Positions 10,872 through 19,217 of a stretch of 64,000 bases of DNA are shown here, piece by piece. The stretch lies in assembly GCF_019242955.1 (NCBI RefSeq), contig NZ_CP066129.1, forward strand, positions 2,294,001 through 2,358,000. The letters are read 5' to 3'. Source of the stretch: Morganella morganii. GTDB taxonomy: Bacteria > Pseudomonadota > Gammaproteobacteria > Enterobacterales > Enterobacteriaceae. The position numbers and the translations under genes are program-made. Each line of letters starts with the position of its first letter. Positions within the stretch are counted from its first letter, which is position 1. The notes beneath the pieces are model-generated. The model made no database searches and was not told where the DNA came from. It saw only the letters and a program-made list of their open reading frames with translations.

Positions 10872-11177
10872 TCACAATACCGCCCCGCAACTGCCGGAAA
10901 GCAGCGATTGCTGGCTGCATCGCTTACCGTTGGCAAACTGGCAGCCCGGTGTCTGTGCGCCGTTCAGCTCGCGGATAAGTGACGGTGTTCCGCCCGCATA
11001 GCTGCAACTGGCCCGGGCATCCTCGGTTAAATCAATTAACGGCTGCTGATAACGCGGGATCTGTTTCTGCTGCACCGTATCCGGTGAACTGCTGCAACCG
11101 GCGGCAAATGCTGCTGCCGCAACAATAACACTGCACAATACCCGCCCCGGCCGGCGGAAAAATGGAACTGATATCAT
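10872..11177 (-). CDS. DUF333-type lipoprotein (YoaF-like)
   Basis: A 101-aa protein read inside a longer open frame; I start at 11177 because GAGG lies 8 nt upstream and a lipoprotein signal follows (MISVPFFRRPGRVLCSVIVAAAAFAAGC, lipobox AAGC). The C-terminal half has the DUF333 pattern: SCSYAGGTP, then PGCQFANGKRCSQQSLLSGSC, comparable to the C-x-x-x-GG ... G-x-C-x-LPDG-x-x-C pattern of E. coli YoaF and related short heat-stable proteins. Probably a periplasm-facing lipoprotein of unknown role. It is 29 nt downstream of the EmrE-like gene and may be co-transcribed with it. Confidence 0.72.
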   Translation of the reverse strand: MISVPFFRRPGRVLCSVIVAAAAFAAGCSSSPDTVQQKQIPRYQQPLIDLTEDARASCSYAGGTPSLIRELNGAQTPGCQFANGKRCSQQSLLSGSCGAVL

Positions 11178-11206
11178 GATTATGGCCTCATAGCTGCGGA
11201 TGCAGC

Positions 11207-11539
11207 TCAGTGAACACTGCTTTTCGAGAATAAATTTATCACTAATACACCCGCAATAATGAGAGCCATCCCGATAACTGCGGGTAAATCCAGTTTCTGG
11301 TGATAGATAAAATAGGCGGCGGCAGAGACAATGACAATACCCATCCCGGACCAGATAGCATAAGCAATCCCCAGCGGCATCATCCGCACCACCTGAGACA
11401 GCGCCCAGAACGACACACAATAGCCGATCACCACCACGACCGACGGAATCAGCCGGGTAAAACCGTCTGCTGCCCGTAACATGGAGGTGGCAATGACTTC
11501 TGCCCCCACGGCCAGTGTCAGCCATAATAACCCATTCAT
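11207..11539 (-). CDS. emrE: Small multidrug resistance pump, EmrE-like
   Basis: A 110-aa, four-helix SMR transporter. The essential membrane Glu is at position 14 (LAVGAEVIATS) and GIAYAIWSGMGIVIVS and PAVIGMALIIAGVLVINL match EmrE strongly. It would exchange protons for hydrophobic cations as an antiparallel dimer in the inner membrane. Whether it exports quaternary ammonium compounds or a natural osmolyte is not decidable from sequence, but identity is visibly nearer EmrE than SugE/Gdx. Confidence 0.85.
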   Translation of the reverse strand: MNGLLWLTLAVGAEVIATSMLRAADGFTRLIPSVVVVIGYCVSFWALSQVVRMMPLGIAYAIWSGMGIVIVSAAAYFIYHQKLDLPAVIGMALIIAGVLVINLFSKSSVH

Positions 11540-11634
11540 AAATCACCCGTTAATATCTTTGTCATTCAGTATGGCGGACAGTATAAAGAAATCAGAAAAA
11601 ATCCCGCAATAAAAAGGTGCGGGATTATATTTAT

Positions 11635-12855
11635 TTATGACGGATTGTGAGAGGTAATGCGGCTCTCCGCCTTCGGCCTCTGAATAAACAGTGCCCGGTA
11701 ACGGCTGAATACAAAGAACGAGATAAGCACACCCGCCACAGCAAATACGGCACCCGCATACCCTATCTGTTCCATACCCATATGCATAATGACCTGATTA
11801 CCCAGCAGCGCCCCGCCGCCGATACCGATATTAAAAATGCCCGAATAAACAGACATCGCCAGATCGGTTGCATCAGGTGACAAATCAATCACTTTGACCT
11901 GTAACCCCAGCCCGGTACACATCATGCCGATCCCCCAGACAATCCCGAGGACAATCAGCCAGGTGTCATTCATACGGCTGGTCATCAGCAGCATCAGACA
12001 CACGGTTAATAATGTGATCGCCGCAGGCAGAAACACCAGCGGCAGCCGGGTATTATAGCGGCTGAAAATAACACTGCCGATAATCCCCGCCGCACCGAAA
12101 ATCAGCAGAAACAGCGTGGCGAAATCCTGTGATTTCCCGGCCACAGTCTGCACAAACGGCTCAATATAGTTATATGCCGTGAAATGCCCCGTCACCACAA
12201 TCGCTGTCAGGACAAAAATCCCCACTAAAGCAGGCCGTCTGAACAGAACCGGTATACTTTTCAGTGAACCGGAATGCTCACTCGGTAACAGCGGAAGAAA
12301 ACGCGCCATCGCCGCCATCGTAATCAGCGCCAGACCCCCGATACAAAAGAACGTCATCCGCCAGCCGACCCACTGCCCGATAACACGGCCGATTGGCAGC
12401 CCCAGAACCGTTGCCAGTGCCGTACCGGTTGCCAGCAGTCCCAGCGCCTGGGATTTTTTACCGGGCGGTGCTACTCTGACCGCCAGAGAGGCTGTGATCG
12501 ACCAGAACACCGCGTGTGCCAGCGCCACACCTATCCGGCTGACCACCAGCACATCAAAACGCTGCGCCAGTCCCGACACAATGTGACTTATCACAAACAC
12601 CGTAAACAGCCAGAGCAGTAATTTCCGCCGTTCAATACGTGCCGTCAGCAGCATCAGCGGTAACGACGCCAGCGCCACCACCCAGGCATAAATAGTGATC
12701 ATCAGTCCGGTCTGTGCGGGTTGCATCGCAAAGCCCGCCGAGATATCACTCAGCAGTGCAACCGGAATAAATTCAGTGGTATTAAACACAAATGCCGCCA
12801 CGGCAAGCACAATAACCCGCAGCCAGGCCTGATTTCTTGACAGGGTTTCAGTCAT
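11635..12855 (-). CDS. sotB: Sugar efflux transporter SotB (MFS)
   Basis: A 406-aa major facilitator with 12 predicted helices. The start [20 protein letters not shown] and the central loop [21 protein letters not shown] are near-identical to E. coli SotB (YdeA), which exports arabinose and IPTG-like sugars. Motif A lies near ARIERRKLL. Same strand as the EmrE-like gene but about 95 nt apart. Confidence 0.9.
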   Translation of the reverse strand: MTETLSRNQAWLRVIVLAVAAFVFNTTEFIPVALLSDISAGFAMQPAQTGLMITIYAWVVALASLPLMLLTARIERRKLLLWLFTVFVISHIVSGLAQRFDVLVVSRIGVALAHAVFWSITASLAVRVAPPGKKSQALGLLATGTALATVLGLPIGRVIGQWVGWRMTFFCIGGLALITMAAMARFLPLLPSEHSGSLKSIPVLFRRPALVGIFVLTAIVVTGHFTAYNYIEPFVQTVAGKSQDFATLFLLIFGAAGIIGSVIFSRYNTRLPLVFLPAAITLLTVCLMLLMTSRMNDTWLIVLGIVWGIGMMCTGLGLQVKVIDLSPDATDLAMSVYSGIFNIGIGGGALLGNQVIMHMGMEQIGYAGAVFAVAGVLISFFVFSRYRALFIQRPKAESRITSHNPS

Positions 12856-12979
12856 GATGATCCTCCGTACGAGGCAGCTGTATCGATACAGCTTTTAGCG
12901 GAAAAGTGTGACCATGTTAACACATATGATTTTTACGGGAAATGCGGGGAGTGCCCGGAATCATAACCGGGCAACCGTA

Positions 12980-13423
12980 TTATAACGCGCGTTTTGACGC
13001 CGCCGGAATAGCATCAAAAATAGCTTTTAACTGTTCTTTTTTCAGTGTCGGCCCGACAATCCGGACACGGCGGCTGTTTGCCGGATGGTAGCTCAGAATA
13101 CAGGAATCCGTGGAAAAAGAGACCATTAACGCTTTCAGCCCTTTCACTTCCTGTAAGGAGAAATGCCCGCCGTCAAACGGCATAGACACCACTTTACCGA
13201 CAGCAATTTTGGAGGTCAGCTTATCGCCGTACACTTTAATCACCGGAAATTGTGCAATATAAACATACACGGTCAGACCCAGCGCAGCTGCCACGCCCGG
13301 CATCCGGGTCTGAAATAAATACGCCAGTGCAATATAAAGAACAATGACTACAAAGAATGTAATAACACAGGTGATAATCCTGCGTTTCTGATCAACCTGA
13401 TAGACTGTTTCTGCTGAATTCAT
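12980..13423 (-). CDS. Two-helix membrane protein, unknown
   Basis: A 147-aa protein I do not recognise. Two adjacent hydrophobic segments (about residues 16-36 and 42-60) suggest a hairpin in the inner membrane, followed by a soluble domain of about 85 residues (KVYGDKLTSKIAVGKV...). The layout resembles PH-like or DUF-type membrane-anchored proteins, but I can assign no family. It is a single gene, opposite in direction to the ABC-F gene to its right. Confidence 0.65.
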   Translation of the reverse strand: MNSAETVYQVDQKRRIITCVITFFVVIVLYIALAYLFQTRMPGVAAALGLTVYVYIAQFPVIKVYGDKLTSKIAVGKVVSMPFDGGHFSLQEVKGLKALMVSFSTDSCILSYHPANSRRVRIVGPTLKKEQLKAIFDAIPAASKRAL

Positions 13424-13504
13424 AACCCATCCTGTTACTGAATATCCGCTGCCGGAAAAATAAAAAATGATTAAGGCCGGACAGGATAACGAAAATATCG
13501 CCGG

Positions 13505-13782
13505 TTGACAGTAAGATTCCGGGAAAAATACTGTCTGAATGCTTTACGGTATCCGGAAATATAAGAGGGGGTTTACAATCCGCTGTTTATTTGTCACCAT
13601 TGCCGCAGTTCATTTCCCCTGAGGATGTCTGCCGACATGATTTAATTGCCTGAATCCCATTGCTGTATCATCCGCATTTTTACGAATGCGCTGTTTTGAT
13701 ATCGGGCAGGCAGCTATCCTCATCATCGTTTTCTTTTTTATCCGGTATATCCGCCTGCCCCTGTTTATTCAGGAGCTTTTGT
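13505..13782 (+). promoter_or_regulatory. Long structured leader of the ABC-F gene
   Basis: A TTGACA at 13505 followed 16 nt later by AATACT is a possible promoter. Between it and the ABC-F start lie a small hairpin (CGCATT / AATGCG, about 13674-13691) followed by TTTT, and a perfect 8-bp pair GGGCAGGC / GCCTGCCC about 43 nt apart (near 13703 and 13753). An ORF of 46 codons starts at ATG 13686, ends at 13826 and overlaps the ABC-F start in another frame; its product is strongly hydrophobic (AAILIIVFFFIRYI) but has no Shine-Dalgarno. Antibiotic-resistance ABC-F genes are often controlled by leader attenuation, so this layout is suggestive only. Confidence 0.35.
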
Positions 13783-15351
13783 ATGTCCGTACAATGCCAT
13801 TTTTCTCACTTATCAGTGACATTTAACGATATTCCGCTGTTTGACAACATCAGCGGCACATTAACCCGTCAGGTTCAGGGGCTGACCGGCCATAACGGAC
13901 GCGGTAAATCCGTGCTGATGTCACTGCTTGCGCAGCAGCGGCAACCGGCTTCCGGCACTGTCCGCTGGCAGGTACCGTTTTATTATGTGCCGCAGCTGAC
14001 CCGCCTTTCCGGTATCACTCTGTCGGACGCACTCGGGATCACCGGCATTCAGGCGGCCATCCGCCGTACTGAGAACGGCACAGCCACACCGGACGATTAC
14101 GATTTTCTGGCCGATAAATGGGACATGCCGCGACAGCAGCAATCTCTGCTGGAAAGCGCACAGCTGGCACACCTCCCGCCGGAAACACCCTGTACAAGCC
14201 TGAGCGGCGGTGAACAGACCCGGCTGGCGCTCTGCCGTGCCTTTTTGCAACCGGGCGCGTTCCTGTTACTTGATGAACCCGGAAACCACCTGGATGCAGC
14301 CGGACGCCGCTGGCTGAGTGAACAACTGCTGAATCACCCTGCCGGGGCACTGGTTATCAGCCACGAGCGGCGTTTACTGGATACCATGCAGCGGATCTTT
14401 GAACTCACCCCCTCCGCACTCGAAGAGTACGGCGGCAATTATACTCATTATGCAGAGCAGAAAGCCTTTCAGCTCAGTGCGCTGCAAAATGCGGAAAAGC
14501 AGCTTCAGTCGCAACTGAACAGGGAAAAAACAGCGTTACAGTGCGCGCTGGAAAAGAAAGCACAGCGCCGCCGCCAGGGTGAAAAAGTACGCTCATCCGG
14601 CTCTTCCTCAGCTCTGCTGCTGGATATGAAAAAGAATAAAGCGGAGAAACAACAGTCAAAAATCACCGGCCGTCATGAACGGGTTATGACTCAGCTGGAC
14701 ACTCAGCGCCGGGAAGTGAATGAGAAAATAGAACATATCACCCCGCAGATGCTGGCGTTTAATTACACCGGGGAGCAAAAGCGGGTGCGGATAAATGCCG
14801 CGGATCTGATTTTGCCGTTCGGGACACAAGAGCCGCTGTCACTGACTATTTCCGGTGGTGAACACTGGCATATTGCCGGACGTAACGGCTGCGGGAAATC
14901 CACCTTACTGAAAGTGCTGGCCGGACTGCTGACCGCCAAATCCGGGCAGTATTCCCTGCACGGCCGTCTGCGTTATCTGGATCAGCACCTGGCGTTGCTG
15001 AATAAGTCACTGCCGGTCACAGAAGCACTGTGTGAATTTGATCCGGCCATTCCGGCGCAAACCTGGCGGACACACCTTGGTGCATTGCGGATCAGGGGGG
15101 ATAAGGGATTAATTCCGCTGTCACAATTAAGCGGCGGCGAACAACTGAAAGTGACCCTGCTGGCATTGACGTTATCCGAACCTTTGCCGGATATTTTGCT
15201 GCTGGATGAACCGGATAATCATCTGGATCTCGATTCGCGGCTATTACTGGAAAATGTGCTGCGCAGTTATAAGGGCGCATTATTGCTGGTCAGTCATGAT
15301 GAGGCGTTTACTGAAAATTGTGCCATTACCCATACACTGACATTATCCTGA
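13783..15351 (+). CDS. ABC-F family ATPase (ribosome-associated type)
   Basis: Two fused nucleotide-binding domains and no membrane segment, the ABC-F layout. First domain: Walker A GHNGRGKS, signature LSGGEQTRLAL, Walker B FLLLDEPGNHLD. Second: GRNGCGKS, LSGGEQLKVTLL, ILLLDEPDNHLD. The linker (about residues 205-300) is rich in Lys, Arg and Gln and coiled-coil-like. I start at 13783 (522 aa), preceded by AGGAG; the frame runs back to 13660 without support. It is not an obvious EttA, Uup, YbiT or YheS. ABC-F proteins act at the ribosomal E site; some protect against antibiotics, which cannot be decided here. Confidence 0.85.
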   Translation: MSVQCHFSHLSVTFNDIPLFDNISGTLTRQVQGLTGHNGRGKSVLMSLLAQQRQPASGTVRWQVPFYYVPQLTRLSGITLSDALGITGIQAAIRRTENGTATPDDYDFLADKWDMPRQQQSLLESAQLAHLPPETPCTSLSGGEQTRLALCRAFLQPGAFLLLDEPGNHLDAAGRRWLSEQLLNHPAGALVISHERRLLDTMQRIFELTPSALEEYGGNYTHYAEQKAFQLSALQNAEKQLQSQLNREKTALQCALEKKAQRRRQGEKVRSSGSSSALLLDMKKNKAEKQQSKITGRHERVMTQLDTQRREVNEKIEHITPQMLAFNYTGEQKRVRINAADLILPFGTQEPLSLTISGGEHWHIAGRNGCGKSTLLKVLAGLLTAKSGQYSLHGRLRYLDQHLALLNKSLPVTEALCEFDPAIPAQTWRTHLGALRIRGDKGLIPLSQLSGGEQLKVTLLALTLSEPLPDILLLDEPDNHLDLDSRLLLENVLRSYKGALLLVSHDEAFTENCAITHTLTLS

Positions 15352-15373
15352 GAAAAGATATCCTGAGAAAAGA
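15344..15373 (+). repeat. 15-nt tandem duplication over the ABC-F stop codon
   Basis: Two exact copies of TATCCTGAGAAAAGA. The stop TGA (15349-15351) is inside the first copy, so the second places another TGA 15 nt later in the same frame. Confidence 0.9.
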
Positions 15374-15405
15374 ATACGGCGGCAGCCCCGCCGTATTTCG
15401 TTTTT
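15373..15405 (+). terminator. ABC-F gene terminator
   Basis: Stem AATACGGCGG / CCGCCGTATT, 10 bp, 5-nt loop, followed by TTCGTTTTT. It overlaps the end of the small leftward gene at 15404. Confidence 0.88.
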
Positions 15406-15607
15406 ACAGTTTGCAGATATTCACAATGACATAACGTGCTGCGTTAATATTATGCTTTACCGCATCTGCGGCAGCGGCATTATGAAACAGCGCAATAAAA
15501 CGTTCTGCTTCTGTTCTGCTGATATCGGTATTGATTGCCACCTGGCTGCGGAACAATACCGAGCCGGTTAACCCCAGACCTTCATAACACACAATATATT
15601 TATCCAT
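15404..15607 (-). CDS. Small hypothetical protein, 67 aa
   Basis: MDKYIVCYEGLGLTGSVLF... reads as a compact soluble alpha/beta protein with no signal peptide or membrane segment. An AAAGG lies almost against the ATG, so the ribosome site is poor, but composition is normal coding. No family recognised. It has its own short intergenic space on both sides. Confidence 0.5.
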   Translation of the reverse strand: MDKYIVCYEGLGLTGSVLFRSQVAINTDISRTEAERFIALFHNAAAADAVKHNINAARYVIVNICKL

Positions 15608-15704
15608 ACCTTTCTGACATCCCTGAAATAGTCATTTTTTACTATCATAATGTGTATTACCGGCCGGGGTTATCAGTATTTCCTTAAACTGACCAAACCG
15701 GCTG

Positions 15705-16997
15705 TTATTTTAACGCCCGCCCTTCTTTCGCACCCAATGGTGTATGAAGTTGTGACGGTACAAATACGCCGGTGCTGTCATTACGTCCCTGCAATAATAC
15801 TTTGGCGTCTTTCTGACCATGTTCTTTAACGGCCTGTTTTGATAACTGACCGATGATGGTATCCGGTGAGCGCAGGCGGTTAATAATCAGTACGACCTCC
15901 GTATCCGGGAAATCGGACATCATATTCTGGTCGCCCTCACTGTCACCGGCGACTAATAACGGCCCTTTACCGGCATATTTATCCTGAATAAATTTACGGA
16001 TAGTCTCTGTTTTTCCTTTACCCTGAGTCTGCGGATACGCCGGGTCCAGGTCGGATGTCAGTTTATTATCGCCGGTGCGCAGCAAATGCATGGCAAATAC
16101 CTGAGATTCCGGCACGGAATACGGCGGTTGTGTGACAATCGATTTAATCACTTCAAGGTTTGACGCAGAAATCACATACACATCAATACCGGATTTTTGC
16201 AGCTGCTGATACAGATCCTGCATTTCCGGCACCAGGCGGAAGCCATTATGCCAGTCAATCTCAACAACCCCGGCCTGTCCCGGCAATGATGCCGGACTTT
16301 CCCATACCACACCTTCAACCGGCTCTGATTTCTGCCATTCGATGGTTTTCGCGGTAATATCCGCAACCTGCTCCGGTGTCATATTCATAAATAAATAGGT
16401 GACCCACGGATAGGAAACAGCATGATCAAATGTTCCGCCGATAGCCGCATATAAATAACGCATCTTGGTGATGAAGTTCTGATAATGCGGTGATTTTTTG
16501 ATTTCGGACAGCGGCTTATCACCTTTCAGTCCGTCATAATTATCATACAGCCACTGGTAGCTTTCCAGAATATCGGCGCCAACCTTGCCAATATTGACCG
16601 GCTTACCGTCTTTATTATTAAAATCAGCAGAGAAATCTGACGCCGGAATATCTTTGAAAATAACGGATTTCAGTTCCTGCGGCGTCATGGCAAATAACAG
16701 GTGTTCAAGCTGATAAATCATCACCGCTTCTTCAATGTCCAGAAATGCCGTAGTGTTATCAAAATCAAAGACTGAATAATAGGTATGTGCCGGTGATTGT
16801 TTTGCTTTTGCAATCATGGCGTCCAGACGCTGCTTATTAAAATTGTCCCATTGTCCCTGCTGTAAAACCTGTGTTTCTGCTGCCGTCTGCGATGCAACGG
16901 TTGCATTCAGCGACACAGTTTCAGCCTGTGCAGTCATATTCAGCGTCAGCAGACCAACAGCCAGTGCAATGGCACTGTAACGATTAGTAAATTTCAT
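15705..16997 (-). CDS. Periplasmic HAD-family phosphatase
   Basis: A 430-aa secreted protein (signal peptide ending NMTAQA). HAD motifs: VFDFDNTTAF (motif I, nucleophile Asp and general acid Asp), VISASN (motif II), and GDSEGDQNMM (motif IV). The long insertion between motifs I and II (residues about 90-270) is a cap domain. Overall it resembles periplasmic phosphorylcholine-phosphatase-type HAD enzymes such as Pseudomonas PchP, but substrate is not decidable. Divergent from cyaB with starts 186 nt apart. Confidence 0.75.
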   Translation of the reverse strand: MKFTNRYSAIALAVGLLTLNMTAQAETVSLNATVASQTAAETQVLQQGQWDNFNKQRLDAMIAKAKQSPAHTYYSVFDFDNTTAFLDIEEAVMIYQLEHLLFAMTPQELKSVIFKDIPASDFSADFNNKDGKPVNIGKVGADILESYQWLYDNYDGLKGDKPLSEIKKSPHYQNFITKMRYLYAAIGGTFDHAVSYPWVTYLFMNMTPEQVADITAKTIEWQKSEPVEGVVWESPASLPGQAGVVEIDWHNGFRLVPEMQDLYQQLQKSGIDVYVISASNLEVIKSIVTQPPYSVPESQVFAMHLLRTGDNKLTSDLDPAYPQTQGKGKTETIRKFIQDKYAGKGPLLVAGDSEGDQNMMSDFPDTEVVLIINRLRSPDTIIGQLSKQAVKEHGQKDAKVLLQGRNDSTGVFVPSQLHTPLGAKEGRALK

Positions 16998-17182
16998 TGA
17001 TAATCCCCTTTGAAATAAAAAAACTGATAAAGGGATACCACAGGCTATTTTTTTGCTGTATCAAAAATCAGCAACAGATGGCATTAAGCGAAATTGATCA
17101 CATTCTTTTACCCGATCTGTTCCTCCGGTTACGTGATATTATCAGGTCAGTCACAAACCGGTTATTTACAGCGGATAAATTC

Positions 17183-17749
17183 ATGAGTAATCACTTTGAT
17201 GGTAAATATGAAGCGGAAATAAAATATCACCTGGCTGATCATAGTGCTTTTTTATCACAATTAAGCACAATGCATGCAGAGCCTTTTGTGGTGAATAACG
17301 AAGAAACGGACTGGTTTTTCGACACACCGCAAACACATCTGGCAGACGGTAATGTCAGTATGTCGGTCAGAACAATGACCCCCTCGGGTATTAAGCTGTG
17401 GATAGTGAAAGGCCCCGCCGCCAGTGAATGCAAAGCTATAAATATTGATGACGACAAGCATGTCAGAAATATGCTGGAAACACTGGGTTACCGCTGCACA
17501 ATGACCTTAACCAAAACCCGCAGTGTCTGGTTTCTCGGAGATATTCATATCACACTGGATCATATTAACGGCGCAGGCTGGTTTGCCGAATTTGCCATTA
17601 TGACGCACGATGAAACTAAATTAACCGGATACAGGGAACAACTGCGGGAGACAGCCGCAGAATTCGGATTGACGGATGATATGATTGAAAAGCAAAGTTA
17701 TAAACAACTGGTGAGTGCTATGCAAAAAAATAACGGTGCTGAATCATAA
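17183..17749 (+). CDS. cyaB: Class IV adenylate cyclase CyaB (CYTH domain)
   Basis: A 188-aa CYTH-fold protein. MSNHFDGKYEAEIKYHLAD carries the E-x-E-x-K signature and lines up with the Yersinia pestis class IV cyclase (MSEHFVGKYEVELKF...). Other conserved parts: SMSVRTMTPSGIKLWIVKGP, RSVWFLGDIHITLDH, WFAEFAIMT, SYKQLV. It would convert ATP to cAMP in the cytoplasm, with an acidic and metal-lined tunnel. The frame extends upstream to 16997 but the family N-terminus fixes the start at 17183. Other enzymes of this fold hydrolyse triphosphates, so cyclase activity is likely, not proven. Confidence 0.87.
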   Translation: MSNHFDGKYEAEIKYHLADHSAFLSQLSTMHAEPFVVNNEETDWFFDTPQTHLADGNVSMSVRTMTPSGIKLWIVKGPAASECKAINIDDDKHVRNMLETLGYRCTMTLTKTRSVWFLGDIHITLDHINGAGWFAEFAIMTHDETKLTGYREQLRETAAEFGLTDDMIEKQSYKQLVSAMQKNNGAES

Positions 17750-17767
17750 TCATATTCATATTCATAT
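17744..17767 (+). repeat. Hexanucleotide tandem repeat at the cyaB stop
   Basis: Four units: TCATAA, then TCATAT three times. The first unit holds the cyaB stop codon TAA (17747-17749). Confidence 0.85.
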
Positions 17768-17787
17768 TCAGCACCGCTGATACCGGT

Positions 17788-18342
17788 TTATTTCAGTGTA
17801 TACATGGTCAGCACAGTATAAGTGACATCTTTTTCATCATTTATCTGTACCAGATTGGCGTTGCTGACCACACCCACCACAACGTCGGTATCTTTTGATT
17901 CATATTTGCGCTTAAACTGCCCGATTTTTCCTTTGGCGACTTTTTCCAGGAACGGTGTTTTGCGGTCATATTCTTCATTTACCCCGGCCGGTTTGCCGTA
18001 GATTTTTTCCATTTCCGCATTAACGTTATCATATTCATTCAGCAATGCTGTCTGGTCATGATTCCAGACACCGAAACGGGATATGGCATTTAATTTCTGC
18101 CCTTCCGGTGAGAAGACCAGCATAAAGAATTGTTTTTTAACATCCGGTGATTCCAGAGCGCTGCATAACTGTCCGCCATCACGGGTTGTTGTGCAATCAA
18201 ACTCATCAAGATTCAGTGCTTTTAATTCTGCGGGAGTCTGCCCCCATGTAAAGCCCCAGGGTGCTTCCGGTGTCTGACTACCTGTACCTGCACAGCCGGA
18301 TAATAATACGGCCATAACCCCTGATATGATAAATTTTCTCAT
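17788..18342 (-). CDS. Putative lipoprotein, unknown
   Basis: A 184-aa protein starting MRKFIISGVMAVLLSGC, a lipoprotein signal with lipobox LSGC; +2 residue is Ala, which predicts outer-membrane sorting by Lol. I chose 18342 because GGGCGG lies just upstream and the signal starts there. The mature part has a possible disulfide pair (FDCTT...LCSALE), then a soluble alpha/beta region (KIYGKPAGVNEEY). No family recognised. It is convergent with cyaB. Confidence 0.7.
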   Translation of the reverse strand: MRKFIISGVMAVLLSGCAGTGSQTPEAPWGFTWGQTPAELKALNLDEFDCTTTRDGGQLCSALESPDVKKQFFMLVFSPEGQKLNAISRFGVWNHDQTALLNEYDNVNAEMEKIYGKPAGVNEEYDRKTPFLEKVAKGKIGQFKRKYESKDTDVVVGVVSNANLVQINDEKDVTYTVLTMYTLK

Positions 18343-18424
18343 TGTCCCGCCCATATACATTGAGTGATTTGTTACCGATCATATCAAAGACCGGCAACTG
18401 ACCAGAAGCCTTACTGCCGCTTTA

Positions 18425-18448
18425 TTCATCAAAATCAGATTTGATGAA
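18425..18448. repeat. Perfect inverted repeat
   Basis: TTCATCAAA and its exact complement around a 6-nt spacer, lying between the lipoprotein start and the pentapeptide gene end. No T-run follows on either strand, so it could be an operator or a weak terminator. Confidence 0.6.
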
Positions 18449-18515
18449 GATGTTACTGCGTAATTATACGCTTTATTCAGCAGATATCTGTCTCATATAC
18501 ACGACTTTGCACAAT

Positions 18516-19115
18516 TTAATCAGACAGGCGGATATCAAGAACCCGCAGCAGGTTCAGCGCTTCATAAGAAGAGAATGTCGCTTTGGCGGTTTTGTTTTCA
18601 CGGATATCGATGCAGAAAGAGTGAGAACCGGTAAAATCCGCCTCTTCCAGATTGGTATGCATAAACAGGCTATCGGTTAAATCGCAATCCTGTATAACGG
18701 ATTTATTCAGCTCCGCCTGTCTGAAATCTGCATTATGGATCCGGCAGGATTCAAAATGAGACTCATGCAAACTGAGGTCAAAAAAGTTATTGCTGTCCAG
18801 GATACATTCTTTAAACACAAGCTGAGAATAGAAATCAAATTTCGGCCAGTGTGCTCTTGTCCAGTCAATGCCGGTCATTTTTGTCCCGTTAAATTCCGTG
18901 CCGGAAAAGCGGGTTTCGGGCACAGCCAGTAAACTCAGATTGCACTGCATAAACACACAGTCGATAAAACGACACCGGTCCGCCACGCCCGAGCTGAAAT
19001 CACAGCGGGTAAAGGTGCAGTCTTCAAATATCACGCCACTGATTGTCTGATCACTTAAATCCGTATTTTCAAACCGGATGCCGGTATATTCCTGTTTATT
19101 TGTGATATCTGCCAT
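18516..19115 (-). CDS. Pentapeptide-repeat protein
   Basis: A 199-aa protein built from pentapeptide repeats of the A(D/N)LXX type, here mostly with Phe at the central position: FENTD LSDQT, FEDCT FTRCD FSSG, RFIDC VFMQC NLS, RFSGT EFNGT KMTG, HFESC RIHNA DFRQA ELNKS VIQDC DLTDS LFMHT NLEEA DFTGS. This predicts a right-handed quadrilateral beta-helix. Length and C-terminus (EALNLLRVLDIRLSD) differ from Qnr, so I do not call it a fluoroquinolone-protection protein. GGAGATGAAGC precedes the ATG. Function unknown; some relatives mimic DNA and bind gyrase. Confidence 0.85.
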   Translation of the reverse strand: MADITNKQEYTGIRFENTDLSDQTISGVIFEDCTFTRCDFSSGVADRCRFIDCVFMQCNLSLLAVPETRFSGTEFNGTKMTGIDWTRAHWPKFDFYSQLVFKECILDSNNFFDLSLHESHFESCRIHNADFRQAELNKSVIQDCDLTDSLFMHTNLEEADFTGSHSFCIDIRENKTAKATFSSYEALNLLRVLDIRLSD

Positions 19116-19217
19116 GCTTCATCTCCGCTGATATATTGCTGTCTGTTTCGTACATTAAATTATGATTAAAATATAACGCATAGTGCCATTCGCATTTTCT
19201 CTGTCACCATAAAACGA

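Noticed and set aside
13660..13782. N-terminal extension of the ABC-F protein
   Set aside because: No ribosome site at 13660, Ser/Phe-rich unnatural sequence, and AGGAG marks the start at 13783.
18516..19115. Qnr quinolone-resistance protein
   Set aside because: Length (199 against about 218), start and C-terminus do not fit Qnr, and I find no CTG-N10-CAG LexA box upstream.
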